The position numbers were made by a program, and so were the translations under genes. Shown here in pieces: positions 52,866-63,429 of a stretch of DNA of 64,000 nt. Each line of letters opens with the position of its first letter. The first letter of the stretch is position 1. Source of the DNA: Flectonema sp. DT1601 (Eukaryota > Euglenozoa > Diplonemea > Diplonemida > Diplonemidae); the NCBI GenBank assembly GCA_964019425.1, contig OZ025808.1, positions 62,001 through 126,000 on the forward strand. The letters are read 5' to 3'. A model generated the notes under the pieces. That model did no database searches. It had not been told where the DNA came from and worked only from the letters and a program-made list of their open reading frames with translations.

Positions 52866-54097
52866 TATTTCTTTAATCGCTTTTTTTTTTTTTTTTTTCT
52901 ATTGGAAGAAAAACAGTGACGCTGTTACATAAAAATAAAACACGGAATTTCTTTTTTCTCTAGCCATTAATTTCAGATGTTTTTCCAGCTTACCACATAT
53001 GTTCAGTTTTAAATTCCTGAGAAATGTCAAATAGAACATAAAACAACATGATGAAAGTGCAACTCTAAATATTGAGAAAAAACTCCAGGAGACGACAAAC
53101 GACCCGTGATATTTTATTCTCACAAAATATGCATGAGAAGTGTAATGTTGGTAGACAGAAACCACCATTGTGCTGCCAAAACGGTACGAAAAAAAAATAA
53201 ACTTTGGAGAGGAAAGATTTCTGGTAAAAAAAGAAGAAAAAAAAGCGTTTATTGAATACAGTCTCAGGGAAGGTGCCCTCGTGTGACTAAAGAAAGACTA
53301 GCTGTTGCAAAATTCGGTGAAGCTCACACGAACGTAATGCGAACAACAAAAAAAAGTGCGCAAAATTTTTTTTGAGAGGAAGAATTCTGAAAAAGAATCA
53401 ATGAGGTGCGAAACCACTGGGAAAAAAAAAAAAAAAAAAAAATACGACGATGCGAAAACAACAAATCAGTAAAAATAAACTTCAACATGATCCCCGTGAT
53501 CAACTTGTGAAAAATAAAAACTCTGTTAAAGCAGACTACTAATAAAAAGAAGATCGCAAGTGAGTACCGAATGCAACAACAAATCAACTCAGACGTGTTA
53601 ACGGCGAAAAAAAAAATCGTTAAATTCTGGACAGGTTTTCCCTTTATCTGCATAACAACGCACTTAACTGATGTTCATTGTAATGGAAAATAAGAAAATC
53701 AAAACCAATCAAGAATAATCATAAACTAAATAATTTACTATACTATACAGGTGCCACTTTATGTACTATTGATGATAAAATTAGGGCAAGTCAGGCGGTC
53801 GGTTAAGGTTCTGCGTTTCTTACAAAATTTCAAACACTGTTCTTCGAAGAGACTTAATAAAGCATCAGTACCTCACAAAATAATTCTCACACTTTATTTT
53901 TGTTTTGTGCGCAACCGACAACAGGTCCGTAAAGTAAAGGGTGCTAGCGTTCGTTACGTTGCTACAAATCTCTTTTGCTCGTATAAGTCATGTCTTTGAG
54001 ATTTGGGGAAAAGAAAAAAAAAAAACTATTAAAAAAATTTAAAAAAGCAAATGTTGTATTTTATTGTTTTTACCGAAAAAAGAGGGAGGGATTGACG

Positions 54098-54131
<34 letters not shown>

Positions 54132-54134
54132 CAA
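52866..54134. other. Long intergenic region
   Basis: 1.27 kb, AT-rich, with A runs at 53423-53442 and 54105-54131. The latter directly follows the stop codon of the next gene upstream and reads as poly(T) on the sense strand. An 82-codon plus-strand frame (53751-53999) has no supporting features. Confidence 0.45.
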
Positions 54135-54413
54135 TCAATTCTGACCGTTCTTGGTCACGACAGAATGCTTTCTTGTAGGCGGCCTCCATTCCTTGTCTAC
54201 ACTGAATTTCTTCTTCTTCTTCTTCTTATCGACTGTATCAGTTATTGATCGTCGCCTTATAAGCCGCTCACCAGCTATCTTTGGTTTCTGTTTATCATGT
54301 GATAGCAACCAATCACCTATTCTTTCATCGTGACCATGGCCTTCAATCTCTAAACAGACAGCCTGTGTAGTCAGCAGCAGTAAGATATACATTCCTACAA
54401 TCACCCGCGACAT
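54135..54413 (-). CDS. Small secreted protein with basic tail
   Basis: 92 aa with a signal peptide (MSRVIVGMYILLLLTTQAVC), then a His/Asp-rich stretch (EIEGHGHDERIGDWLL), a run of seven Lys encoded by a (CTT)n-like repeat, and a basic polar end. Acceptor-like AGs (CTTACTAG, GAAAACAG) lie 24-50 bases before the ATG. It is the third small signal-peptide gene in a row; there is no clear sequence similarity among them. Function unknown. Confidence 0.6.
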   Translation of the reverse strand: MSRVIVGMYILLLLTTQAVCLEIEGHGHDERIGDWLLSHDKQKPKIAGERLIRRRSITDTVDKKKKKKKFSVDKEWRPPTRKHSVVTKNGQN

Positions 54414-54882
54414 GTTTTTTTTATTTTATGTAAGGCTAGTAACTTGCTGTTTTCAAAGAAATAATACTAAAGAACGATGTAATAAAACTGATGCTTTGCC
54501 AGCTGTAATATCAAAAGGGTATTCTGACCACAGTTCATGAAGCAAATCAACATGTGAGGAATTCTCACTTTTTTTATTGAACATTTCAGTGAAAACTTGA
54601 AAGTCAAATACAATCAACTACAGGGAACTGCAGCTTTTTTTGTGGTGAGGAATCGAGAGAGACGACAACATAAGCGCGTACATGTTTCAAATGTAAACAC
54701 AAAATAAATGACCAAAAGAAAAAAAGAAGAAAAAAATCCCGATTTTTGCTGCAAACAAAAAAAAAACGGGAATACGATCCCTCAACATGAAAAACAAAAC
54801 AGAAACAGTAATACCAAAAAAAAAAAAAAAAAAAAAAACTACAATCGTTATCTGTTGCAACAGCCAGAAATCCCAAATACTT
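54414..54882. other. Intergenic
   Basis: A-rich runs at 54717-54740 and 54816-54838; no gene is seen. Confidence 0.5.
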
Positions 54883-56445
54883 TCAGAGAGTAATATTAAA
54901 AGTAGTTTTCAAGAATGGAACAGATATATTGTATAAACCTGAATCGGGTGAGCGTTCCTTTATTTTTGGAAATCGAGGCTCCTTCGAAAACGAACTCGCT
55001 TCATGTTGCGGCTGTATTATAATAGACGACCCGTAATCACCAGGTGAAGGTGTTACGTGAGGTTGTTTATATGTAAATCTCGCTTCCTTACTAAAACTAC
55101 TTGTCACACAGTGAGATTTATTTTTAGACCAGTCAGTCAACCCGAGAGCACATCGCTCTGGAGCTGGGGCTGGGACAGGACGACACTTACTACCATGAGA
55201 AGGTCTTATGAATATCGCATTTCGCTTATCTCGTTTCCTTACCGTAGCCGGGTCAACTGTGGGAGCTGCAGGTTCGTAGATTCCTGGTCCCAACTGTTCT
55301 TCAGGAAGAATATGAAATCGAGGAGTTGTCCCACCAAAGGGGTAAATCATTTCTACTTTCGCTTTAGTTGACACATCAACATACGCTCCAGGCCCAGGAA
55401 CATTATTCTTGATATGAGGAAATCTAATAGCCTTACTCATAGAAGGAACAACTGATGGAGGTCTTCTTACTGTAGTTGTTGTACTTATTGGTAAGTCACT
55501 TGCGTGAGCAGAGCTCAGAGGCGTCGCAAATGAAATCTCAGGAGTGTATTGCCCAGGGTCAATATCAGTCCGTGGTGTCGGATGAACTGACTTTGTACGT
55601 TTTTTACATTTACCAAAAGCTTGATATTCTTCATGAAGAGAAATATCAGGTTGCTGAGTTTTTGAGAAACGATAATCATAAGATCCAGGACCAGGATTAA
55701 CAGAAAGGGTTGGACCCCATGGTTTTCTTGAAGCAGTACTCTTAAAGGAAGAAGTAGGTCCCTCACAAGATGCTGAAGCAACAAGGGATCCAACTAAGTC
55801 TTTTGTTTCATACATCCCAGGACCTGGTTGCTCTGCTATTTCCTTAGGAGGATCACACACAGTTGCACGCACAGCTCTCGAAAATGATCTTCCTTTACCC
55901 TGGTTTGGTTTTTTAGGCTTTAAGGTGCCGCCTTCTTCAATGAATGGCCGTTCAAGTTTTTCATATAAATCCGCGTCTGATTTATTTGCAAGCCATTTTC
56001 CGTCCTCTTCTCTATATCCAGTATTTGTTTGATGACCAGGAATACTCGGTGGGTTAAAAGTTTCAACCCACTTAACCTTTCGTCGTTGAGCTTTGAATGA
56101 ATTCCGTTCTGGTTCAAGAACAGGGGGTTTGGTCGTAAAGTAAGTTCCCGGACCAGGAGTTAGCCCAACAGTGTCTGGCATTCTCGGAGCTAATGTTCCG
56201 ATAATAGCACCCTTCGTATTCTTATGCCACATAGCAACTCCATCAGAATAAGTATTAGGACCTGGAGTAACCATCGTAGGCTGACCATCAATCTCTCTTA
56301 CTATACTTGAACCGAATGGAGCAGTACTGCTATTAACAGGACGTGATCCAATATCACCAGCGATGTCATAGCTACCTGGACCATTATTAGCTGATTGCTG
56401 CTTCGTCATCCAGAACTGCGATCTTTCACTACGACTGAGGGCCAT
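54883..56445 (-). CDS. STPGR/SHIPPO-repeat flagellar protein
   Basis: 520 aa, single exon from ATG 56445 (the upstream extension of the frame lies before the acceptor GCTTTGTTAG and is excluded). At least eight copies of the PGPGxY signature are spread along the protein: NNGPGSYD, TPGPNTYS, TPGPGTYF, QPGPGMYE, NPGPGSYD, DPGQYTP, VPGPGAYV and LGPGIYEP, with SPGDYGSS and SFSKEPRF units near the end. Such repeats (SHIPPO/STPG/ODF3/CIMAP) are found in sperm and ciliary proteins, several of which are bound to microtubules inside or along the axoneme. The product is therefore very probably part of the flagellar axoneme. Confidence 0.88.
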   Translation of the reverse strand: MALSRSERSQFWMTKQQSANNGPGSYDIAGDIGSRPVNSSTAPFGSSIVREIDGQPTMVTPGPNTYSDGVAMWHKNTKGAIIGTLAPRMPDTVGLTPGPGTYFTTKPPVLEPERNSFKAQRRKVKWVETFNPPSIPGHQTNTGYREEDGKWLANKSDADLYEKLERPFIEEGGTLKPKKPNQGKGRSFSRAVRATVCDPPKEIAEQPGPGMYETKDLVGSLVASASCEGPTSSFKSTASRKPWGPTLSVNPGPGSYDYRFSKTQQPDISLHEEYQAFGKCKKRTKSVHPTPRTDIDPGQYTPEISFATPLSSAHASDLPISTTTTVRRPPSVVPSMSKAIRFPHIKNNVPGPGAYVDVSTKAKVEMIYPFGGTTPRFHILPEEQLGPGIYEPAAPTVDPATVRKRDKRNAIFIRPSHGSKCRPVPAPAPERCALGLTDWSKNKSHCVTSSFSKEARFTYKQPHVTPSPGDYGSSIIIQPQHEASSFSKEPRFPKIKERSPDSGLYNISVPFLKTTFNITL

Positions 56446-56744
56446 CTTTTTATGATGTAAACTAACAAAGCAAATGAAATAAGAGTGAACTGGACCTGAT
56501 GTACTAATCACAGTAAGAATTTCAATCCAATATTCGTGTAAACATAAACTCTGTGCAATATTTGGCATTTCCGCTAACATTTATAATAAGGGAGGCAGGA
56601 AGAGAATCCGAAATTAGCAGAAGTAATACGAAATATATTAATAATGTACAATGAACGGAATTTAAATAAATGCTTTCTGCGTGAAAAGGTCATCAACGTT
56701 CGTTAGTGTACAAAAATAATTATATACATCAGTGGAAGTTTCGA

Positions 56745-59700
56745 TTACAATCGAAGGTTAATTAAAGAAACTACCGTCTCATTAACAGGCTTTCCACTCT
56801 GCTCGCAAGTTGATATGTAAGTTTTTATTCTACTTTGTTCACTATTTGGAAAAAGAGCTTCAATGATATCGTTGCCAACATCAAGTTCAACATTACTAAT
56901 CGCACATTCAATAGGAAGAAGTCCATCGCTATTTGGTGTGGTCAGCAGATCGACGTCGTCTTCTCTCTCCGACAATAAAAACTGAAGAGCATTAGCGAAA
57001 TGGCTTGCAGCATAATGCAAAGAAAAGGGAGGAAGGTCTCCAAAAGAGACACCAGAATTCGTTGAAGGAGTGTATGATGACCCGAGTAGATGCACAAAAG
57101 AAATCCTGGGAATCAAAAGGTCTTTTGTATTTTCTAGAATGTTATTAAGAAGAGATACCTCTCCCGTCAACCAATCTAGATTTCCACTTAGACATTCACG
57201 TACGTCGTCATCCGTAATGTAAGAACCGTTCTTGTGAATCCTTGCACGCAATGAGCACAAACACCCGAGAGAGAGAGCCCTGTGACTAACATCTTCATTA
57301 GGCGCGTGAACTGTTACTTTAGTACACTTCGATGATGTTGTTTTTATTAACGTGTTCATCAAATCCAATGCAGCCGCGTCTTGGACGAGACTGTTTCGTA
57401 AATCTATTGAACTGATATTCAATCCAAAAGATAATAATTTATCAATCATAAGTACCCCACTCGACTGCAGTCTAATTTGACTATCGCAAAGGTTCAGGGA
57501 ATCGGAATTCTTATTTACCATTTTGATAGCTGAAAAAGCGACTTCACAGGCGTCTAAATCAACATCACCAGAAGCTAGCAGATTGCGAATCGCATTTGTT
57601 GTCGCTTTCTCAACTGTAATTTCTTCTAAGACAAACGCATCATCAAAGTTTTCACCAAGGCAGCTGCCATCAACATGTTGCTTTATTCTAAAGAAGGTAT
57701 TTGGTGCGAATATCCTTTCATTATATCTCATCACTTCCAACTCGGACACATCCACTGAGCTTGTACCGTCAATTAAGAATATAGTACTTCCTTTACTCGC
57801 AAGCTTATCAGCTGCAGCTTTTGAGGGTGACGTAGGACTAAAACTATTCCAAACAAGTAACGCATCTGTCTCATAGTGTTTTAAAGTTACCCTCAGAGTT
57901 CGATACACTCGGGTAATCTCCGTGTTTGATTGGTGGGATCTTATATCGGCCAAGGCTCTTTCTATGAAATATATTAAATGTTTTATTTTAGGTAAGTACC
58001 ATGCATTAATCTGAAGGGTTTTCTTCATGTCAGATGTAAAAGTCTTGCTTCCCAAATCAGATGTGAATTCAGTCTCGCCGGGAGCAGCAGAAAACAATGT
58101 TTCAAATGCAGACACCGTTGCGTTTAAATTGCCACTCCCCGCTGCTCTCATCGTTGCGTTTATGATAGTGTAAATCGCAGCGTGTTTTCGGTATATGGTG
58201 ACAGGTGAGTACTTATGCACGGCGAAGTCCTCATTTCCCAAAACAACGTCATGAAATGCTGAATTAGTGAGTAAATACTTCCTACCCATCCATGTCATCT
58301 GCTGGAATTCCAACGCTTGGATAATAACTTGTGGCGTAACCAATTTCGTCTCCCCCCCATAATTTATAGCGTTGGCGAAAACTACAGTTTCAATAGTTTT
58401 ATATTCTTTATTTACAGTATGAGTGAGATTGAATATGTCAAAAGATTTTTGTAATAACTCGGGACTGAAATTATTTTGATTAGTTACTATTTTACATTCA
58501 TGTGTTAATTCTTTTATCTGATCAGCTAAAGGCCCATCATATGAAGTTACCGACCAGTCGATATCAGCAGTGGATGTTGAGACTGGACATGTTGAAAATC
58601 TACTGCTTTCAAAGCAAACATCAAGTTGGTAACTGATGAGTTTGTTTATCACTCCAGAGAAAGGAATATTTAATCCATGTCGGATTTCCTCGTCGAATAA
58701 TTCTCGCAAGTGACCTTTTCCGTTGGGAGTAGGAAGCCAAACTTTATCTCCTGTCTTGTAAGAACGTAATCTTCGATCTTCAGGAAACGGATTATCATAA
58801 TTAAACGACTTGTCGATAATTGTGTAACCACTTGGAGTATTCGGTTGTTGTGAAAGCAACAGAGGAATAGCATCACCTGACTCATTACTGTTAAAGGGAC
58901 ACTGTTTGCTCCAACTATTTCCGTCCCACTCGACAGTGACGTTTACTTCAGTGAATTCCTGACACCACAGAAACATTGCTCTTATTGTGTCATCCGAGTA
59001 TTTGTTTTTTAATATTTCACGTGCTTCCCAAACTCTGTATTCGGAATCTTCAAAATAATCCTCAGACCACTCTGGTGAAAATACAGGTTCTCCAAAAGGA
59101 TTGCACAAGTCACCAATACATTTAAAAGAGTCTTTCATCGTTGAATGTTTCCCAGTCGGTGTATAGTCTGGTTCGAAGAACTGATACGCCAGAGGAATTG
59201 GAGCAATAGTAAAACCCCCTTCAAGGGCTTGAGGCTTACTACTTCGTAGTTTGTTTTGTAAACAAGGAGATAGCAAGTCATATAACTCTGGGAGCAATTC
59301 TACAAGTTCCTTCCAGAAGTCGATATCTTCAGAGAGGTTTGTTTCGAGTAACTTCGTTATGATGCAAAACGCTCTCTTTAGTTGAGTCGTGGTCATAGTT
59401 CTGCAGTCTTCTATAATTATTTCTGATTGACGTTTTGAAATTGCAGAAGGCAACACCAGTTTGAGTGTATCATCTGCCTGTGCCCAATCCATGTAATTAC
59501 TATTATTCTTAATAGCGACCATAATAGGTAATCGATTGTCATCATCTGATACGTCTTGTTGAGGTCCTTCTTTTGATAATTTTGATAAATTGGTAACAAG
59601 TGGAACCACAGCTCGTTCCATCTCACCTGCAGCACGGTGAAGCGGGTACTTGGGAAGCGGAAGCCACTCGATTTCCTTCAAGCTATCCCACTTTAAAGGC

Positions 59701-62198
59701 AACAAGTGCATTACCGCCAACACGGGGAGGGCACGGATACCTCTGAATACGGACTCATATATGACAACGTTCTTTGATTGACGTTCAGCAACAGAGCTGG
59801 GAACGTGACTAACTACAATCTCATCAGTCAGATCGCCTCCAACGGTAGTTATTCTGTTAAGTTCAGCACGAAGGCTGACTAAACAACTGAGCGACAGGGA
59901 TACTAAAGAGATCGCTTCTTCAGGAGAGTTCAACTTTGCGAATCCTATCTGACGGTTAGACGCTACGATTGACAAGGCTGTTTCTATTACTTTCTTACAA
60001 CTGATGCCAGTCTTCTGAAGATTAAATCCTTCCATTGGAATCCCCAATTCGATCATTGTCAGAACCATCATCGCTCCAGAGTCTCCAATGTGCGTCTTAA
60101 TACCGTTGGCTTTCGGTGAAAGGTCCAATATAGTCTTGTGTTCATTTATCATTCTGATTACCTCAAACACGACAGTGCACGACGACACGTCCGTTGCCTG
60201 TGCAAGAGCACGCCTGGCGTGAATTGCTATTCTTTCGGTGTTAGATATCTCTTCTAAGTCAAATAACTGTATCCCTGATTTCCCTAAAATCTCCGAATGT
60301 TGGTCACTCAGTTCACTGGTAACCTTAAAACAGGTATTCAGCTTTAGCAACACCTCCGATTCCCTAGCGAATCTACTAATCGGTTCTAACATTGCTCCCT
60401 TGTTAGTCTTTAATGTAAATATCACTGCGTTGTCTTTACCAGATGCGAATCCAGCAGCCACTCCCTGATCGTATGTCGATGATGATGTCTGAGGCCATGT
60501 TACCGTCGATCCGAGAGCGTACATTTTGCGACTTAATTGTCCCCGCATTCCTCGATACGTTTTTTGGTATTCATCACCTTTCTGCGATACGAGTTCCAAA
60601 GCGATGTGTGTGTGATACACGTAACTCTTAAATTGTGACATCAACCATCCTTGAAGCTCTAGCTTTCCAATAGCTGAGGTCGTGGTTCCATCATCTGGTT
60701 TTGTTATTGTCCATCGTTGTTGACTAACATCATACTCTACAGTGTTGGTTGTGGTATTGTTGTGAAATATAAAATCCCCCGACGTTGCTTCGTACACTCT
60801 TCCGTCCATACTGCATGTTGCATTTGGACTCCCCCATGCGGTTAAACGGGTTGCCTGGTTGCTCAAGTTGTACAGCTGCTCAGGCCAATAATTAGATACG
60901 AGGCGGTACACTTTAGAAATCTTCTTTGTTTTGGTGTTTGCGAATAAGTGAGGGGATCTTGTTGTAGTTGTTGTTTTTGTAAGGGACACAAAATACTCTT
61001 CCGCATTAGCACCAGGTCTTTCCCACGAAAGCAACTGAAACGTTAGCGCTCGGGCGATAGCTTCGGGCGGAGGTTTCGCGTCGTGCCCGGTACTTGTGAG
61101 GAAAATGTCTTTCAGGAGGCTTCGTTCTTCCGGATCTCCGATCTTGTCCAACGCGTCTAAGGCATCATCCAATCTCTGCTTGCTAAAGGCTTGCTGGTTT
61201 ACCTCCGCTGTGCACCGTTCCCTTACTACTTTAATCAGTTCGTTAACATACGGCCTGCAATTCCACTTAACATGTTCAGCAGACTTCACATGTTGATCTA
61301 CAAAAGGAATATCTCTACTGGAAATGTTATCAGATGCTGGATTGGCTGCTATGAATTCCAAAACTCCAGAAACAGGAAAGTTAGCAGCCTCATCGACAGA
61401 ATTATTAACTAAAACATCACCACCAGGACACCATGCGATGTTGTCGTGTAGCGGTGATGTGTTTGGATGCCCGAGAGAAGGGTTTTCGAATCGAAGAATT
61501 ACTTTCTTCTCGCTTTCTTTTCTGAAGATTCTGATGCCCACCACGGGGTCACTTTGGACTTCTGAGAAGGTTTGTCCCCCAACGTAAACATCCTTATCGC
61601 CACAGCTATTTTCCAGAAGTTGACCTTCCCGTGGTTCAAATGGATCCCATTTATCGCTTTCCCATACAGCCCACAAGAATGATGGGCACAGCTGAGAGTG
61701 GCTGTACGCAAACAGAATCTTTTTAGTGTCGTTGTCATACTTGAAGTTGGTTTTGTAAGCTGCTTGCAGCTCACAGTCCGACACGAAGTTTGAAACAACC
61801 GACTGCGGCCACACGTGTGACCTGTCGGGCAACAGCAGGTTTTTTAGGTTCTCCAGCACCTCTGAAACTCCTTCTGTTGGTTTGTAATTTACTTCCCAAA
61901 GTTCGAATATCGGTTGCAACTTTTCAGTAAGGACTTGCATATCTAAACCGTCGCTGAATTTCCCTCCCTCTGCCTTCGCATCCTGGGCTCCCGAAGTGAC
62001 TAGATCGTTTGTTGCCATATTACGCAACGCATCGTTTACAATCTTTTTCGTATCCTTATTAGGAAGTACGTCTTTCACTAACACGTTAGTCACTTGTTGC
62101 ACCGGATCTTCCGCATCCGTCAGGGCAGTTGAGAATTTGTCAATGAGCCATCCTGCAGATTTGTGTTCCAACAGTTTACTTACAATCCCAATCGACAT
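56745..62198 (-). CDS. Tandem-duplicated protein with two ADP-ribosyltransferase-like domains
   Basis: 1817 aa in one exon. The protein is two units of about 900 aa in tandem. Each has an N-terminal region (with AIARALTFQLLSWE matching VIIQALEFQQMTWM), an ART domain, a helical region (SLSLSCLVSLRAEL matching ALSLGCLCSLRARI) and an ankyrin-like end (YPLHRAAGEMERAVVPLV...RLPIMVAI matching FSLHYAASHFANALQFLL...LLPIECAI). ART1 (about 540-655) shows the R-S-E signature of arginine-type mono-ADP-ribosyltransferases: TYRGMRG, TVTWPQTSSS, then RESEVLL and FDLEEIS. ART2 (about 1425-1530) keeps VYRTLR, NSFSPTS and FAPNTFFRI, but its ExE position is not canonical, so it may be regulatory. No signal peptide is visible, so the protein probably acts in the cytosol, transferring ADP-ribose from NAD+ to unknown targets. 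A good acceptor (ATTCTACACAG) lies 26 bases before the ATG. Confidence 0.78.
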   Translation of the reverse strand: MSIGIVSKLLEHKSAGWLIDKFSTALTDAEDPVQQVTNVLVKDVLPNKDTKKIVNDALRNMATNDLVTSGAQDAKAEGGKFSDGLDMQVLTEKLQPIFELWEVNYKPTEGVSEVLENLKNLLLPDRSHVWPQSVVSNFVSDCELQAAYKTNFKYDNDTKKILFAYSHSQLCPSFLWAVWESDKWDPFEPREGQLLENSCGDKDVYVGGQTFSEVQSDPVVGIRIFRKESEKKVILRFENPSLGHPNTSPLHDNIAWCPGGDVLVNNSVDEAANFPVSGVLEFIAANPASDNISSRDIPFVDQHVKSAEHVKWNCRPYVNELIKVVRERCTAEVNQQAFSKQRLDDALDALDKIGDPEERSLLKDIFLTSTGHDAKPPPEAIARALTFQLLSWERPGANAEEYFVSLTKTTTTTRSPHLFANTKTKKISKVYRLVSNYWPEQLYNLSNQATRLTAWGSPNATCSMDGRVYEATSGDFIFHNNTTTNTVEYDVSQQRWTITKPDDGTTTSAIGKLELQGWLMSQFKSYVYHTHIALELVSQKGDEYQKTYRGMRGQLSRKMYALGSTVTWPQTSSSTYDQGVAAGFASGKDNAVIFTLKTNKGAMLEPISRFARESEVLLKLNTCFKVTSELSDQHSEILGKSGIQLFDLEEISNTERIAIHARRALAQATDVSSCTVVFEVIRMINEHKTILDLSPKANGIKTHIGDSGAMMVLTMIELGIPMEGFNLQKTGISCKKVIETALSIVASNRQIGFAKLNSPEEAISLVSLSLSCLVSLRAELNRITTVGGDLTDEIVVSHVPSSVAERQSKNVVIYESVFRGIRALPVLAVMHLLPLKWDSLKEIEWLPLPKYPLHRAAGEMERAVVPLVTNLSKLSKEGPQQDVSDDDNRLPIMVAIKNNSNYMDWAQADDTLKLVLPSAISKRQSEIIIEDCRTMTTTQLKRAFCIITKLLETNLSEDIDFWKELVELLPELYDLLSPCLQNKLRSSKPQALEGGFTIAPIPLAYQFFEPDYTPTGKHSTMKDSFKCIGDLCNPFGEPVFSPEWSEDYFEDSEYRVWEAREILKNKYSDDTIRAMFLWCQEFTEVNVTVEWDGNSWSKQCPFNSNESGDAIPLLLSQQPNTPSGYTIIDKSFNYDNPFPEDRRLRSYKTGDKVWLPTPNGKGHLRELFDEEIRHGLNIPFSGVINKLISYQLDVCFESSRFSTCPVSTSTADIDWSVTSYDGPLADQIKELTHECKIVTNQNNFSPELLQKSFDIFNLTHTVNKEYKTIETVVFANAINYGGETKLVTPQVIIQALEFQQMTWMGRKYLLTNSAFHDVVLGNEDFAVHKYSPVTIYRKHAAIYTIINATMRAAGSGNLNATVSAFETLFSAAPGETEFTSDLGSKTFTSDMKKTLQINAWYLPKIKHLIYFIERALADIRSHQSNTEITRVYRTLRVTLKHYETDALLVWNSFSPTSPSKAAADKLASKGSTIFLIDGTSSVDVSELEVMRYNERIFAPNTFFRIKQHVDGSCLGENFDDAFVLEEITVEKATTNAIRNLLASGDVDLDACEVAFSAIKMVNKNSDSLNLCDSQIRLQSSGVLMIDKLLSFGLNISSIDLRNSLVQDAAALDLMNTLIKTTSSKCTKVTVHAPNEDVSHRALSLGCLCSLRARIHKNGSYITDDDVRECLSGNLDWLTGEVSLLNNILENTKDLLIPRISFVHLLGSSYTPSTNSGVSFGDLPPFSLHYAASHFANALQFLLSEREDDVDLLTTPNSDGLLPIECAISNVELDVGNDIIEALFPNSEQSRIKTYISTCEQSGKPVNETVVSLINLRL

Positions 62199-62674
62199 GG
62201 TAAAGTCTTATTAAAGACCGACTGTGTAGAATAATTAGATTACACAACCATATGAGTCCCCGAGAAACAAGAAAGATACTTAACACCGGAAAAGAGCCAA
62301 GTAAAGCCTGATTTAGTTTCACGAATTAATTTAACGTTCCTCCTCCTCCTCCTTTTTTTTTTTTTTTTTTAATTTTTCTTCTGGTATTTTTTTTTTTTTT
62401 TTCCCCCTTAAAACATAAGATATACGAACAATATGTCTCACCAACAGTTGTTAGGTTGCACATTCCAACACGTAATTTATACATGTTTTATTTACTTATT
62501 TATTTAGATCTACACACCACACATATGGTTGACGTGTCTAACAACCACACACACAAAAAAAATAGAAAATAATTAAAAATGATTACAACAAAAAATAAAA
62601 AAAAGGAAGAACAAAAAAAAAAAATTTTTTTAGGAGGGGTAGCAAAGGCATGCCAATATAGACACGTGCCGCAG

Positions 62675-62705
<31 letters not shown>

Positions 62706-63429
62706 CCCGTTTTTGTGGTGTTCAAAAAAAAGCGAGGGTCAAGGGAAAACTCGGACCTCTCTGTGTTGAAACGATGAAACAGAATTTTTATATAAGAAAC
62801 AAGAATTTTAAAATAAGTAGGGATGAGGATCACCACTGGCATAGTTACATATGAGCCACACATGAGCACTCAGAGTAACCACTATCAATGGACATCACGA
62901 CAACACAAAGATATTATCTTGTTTTGCTAATCGTATAGAGGGAATTTACCCTTAAAATGGGAAAGTTATACATGTTGCTCATGACGTTAATACGTCATTC
63001 ACAAAACAAAAGCTGGTAGAATACATAACCGTTAATTAAACTTCTCACAGAGCAATAGAATTAACATCTTCCAAAAAAAAAAAAAATATAATAAAATAAT
63101 AATGCAACATCTCACAAAAGAGATATATTCGTTGTGACAATAGTGGGATGCTGAATAAGAAAGATGAACTGACCAAAGGAAGAATCTACGCACGCTGACT
63201 TACTAAAGAAGTAATTTCAGTAAGTACCAAACTGGTAACACAGCTGCCAACTATAACAGTTGAAAGTTCCAGGTTAGGGGATTAACTTAAAATTTCTGAC
63301 GACGGGGTTAAAGTGTCACCAGAGTACGGATTCACAACAAAACTAAATTTTTTTCAAACAAAAACTGATAATCACGAAATAACTCTAAGAAATAAATACA
63401 AAAAAGGAATCAGATAGCTGAGTAAACCT
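62199..63429. other. Intergenic, homopolymer-rich
   Basis: 1.2 kb with a (TCC)n patch (about 62338-62352) followed by T runs, and a 29-base T run at 62677-62705. No gene is supported. Confidence 0.45.

Noticed and set aside
53751-53999. 82-codon plus-strand frame
   Set aside because: Isolated, on the opposite strand to every supported gene, no domain, signal or leader pattern; length is within chance expectation for a 1.2-kb AT-rich gap.
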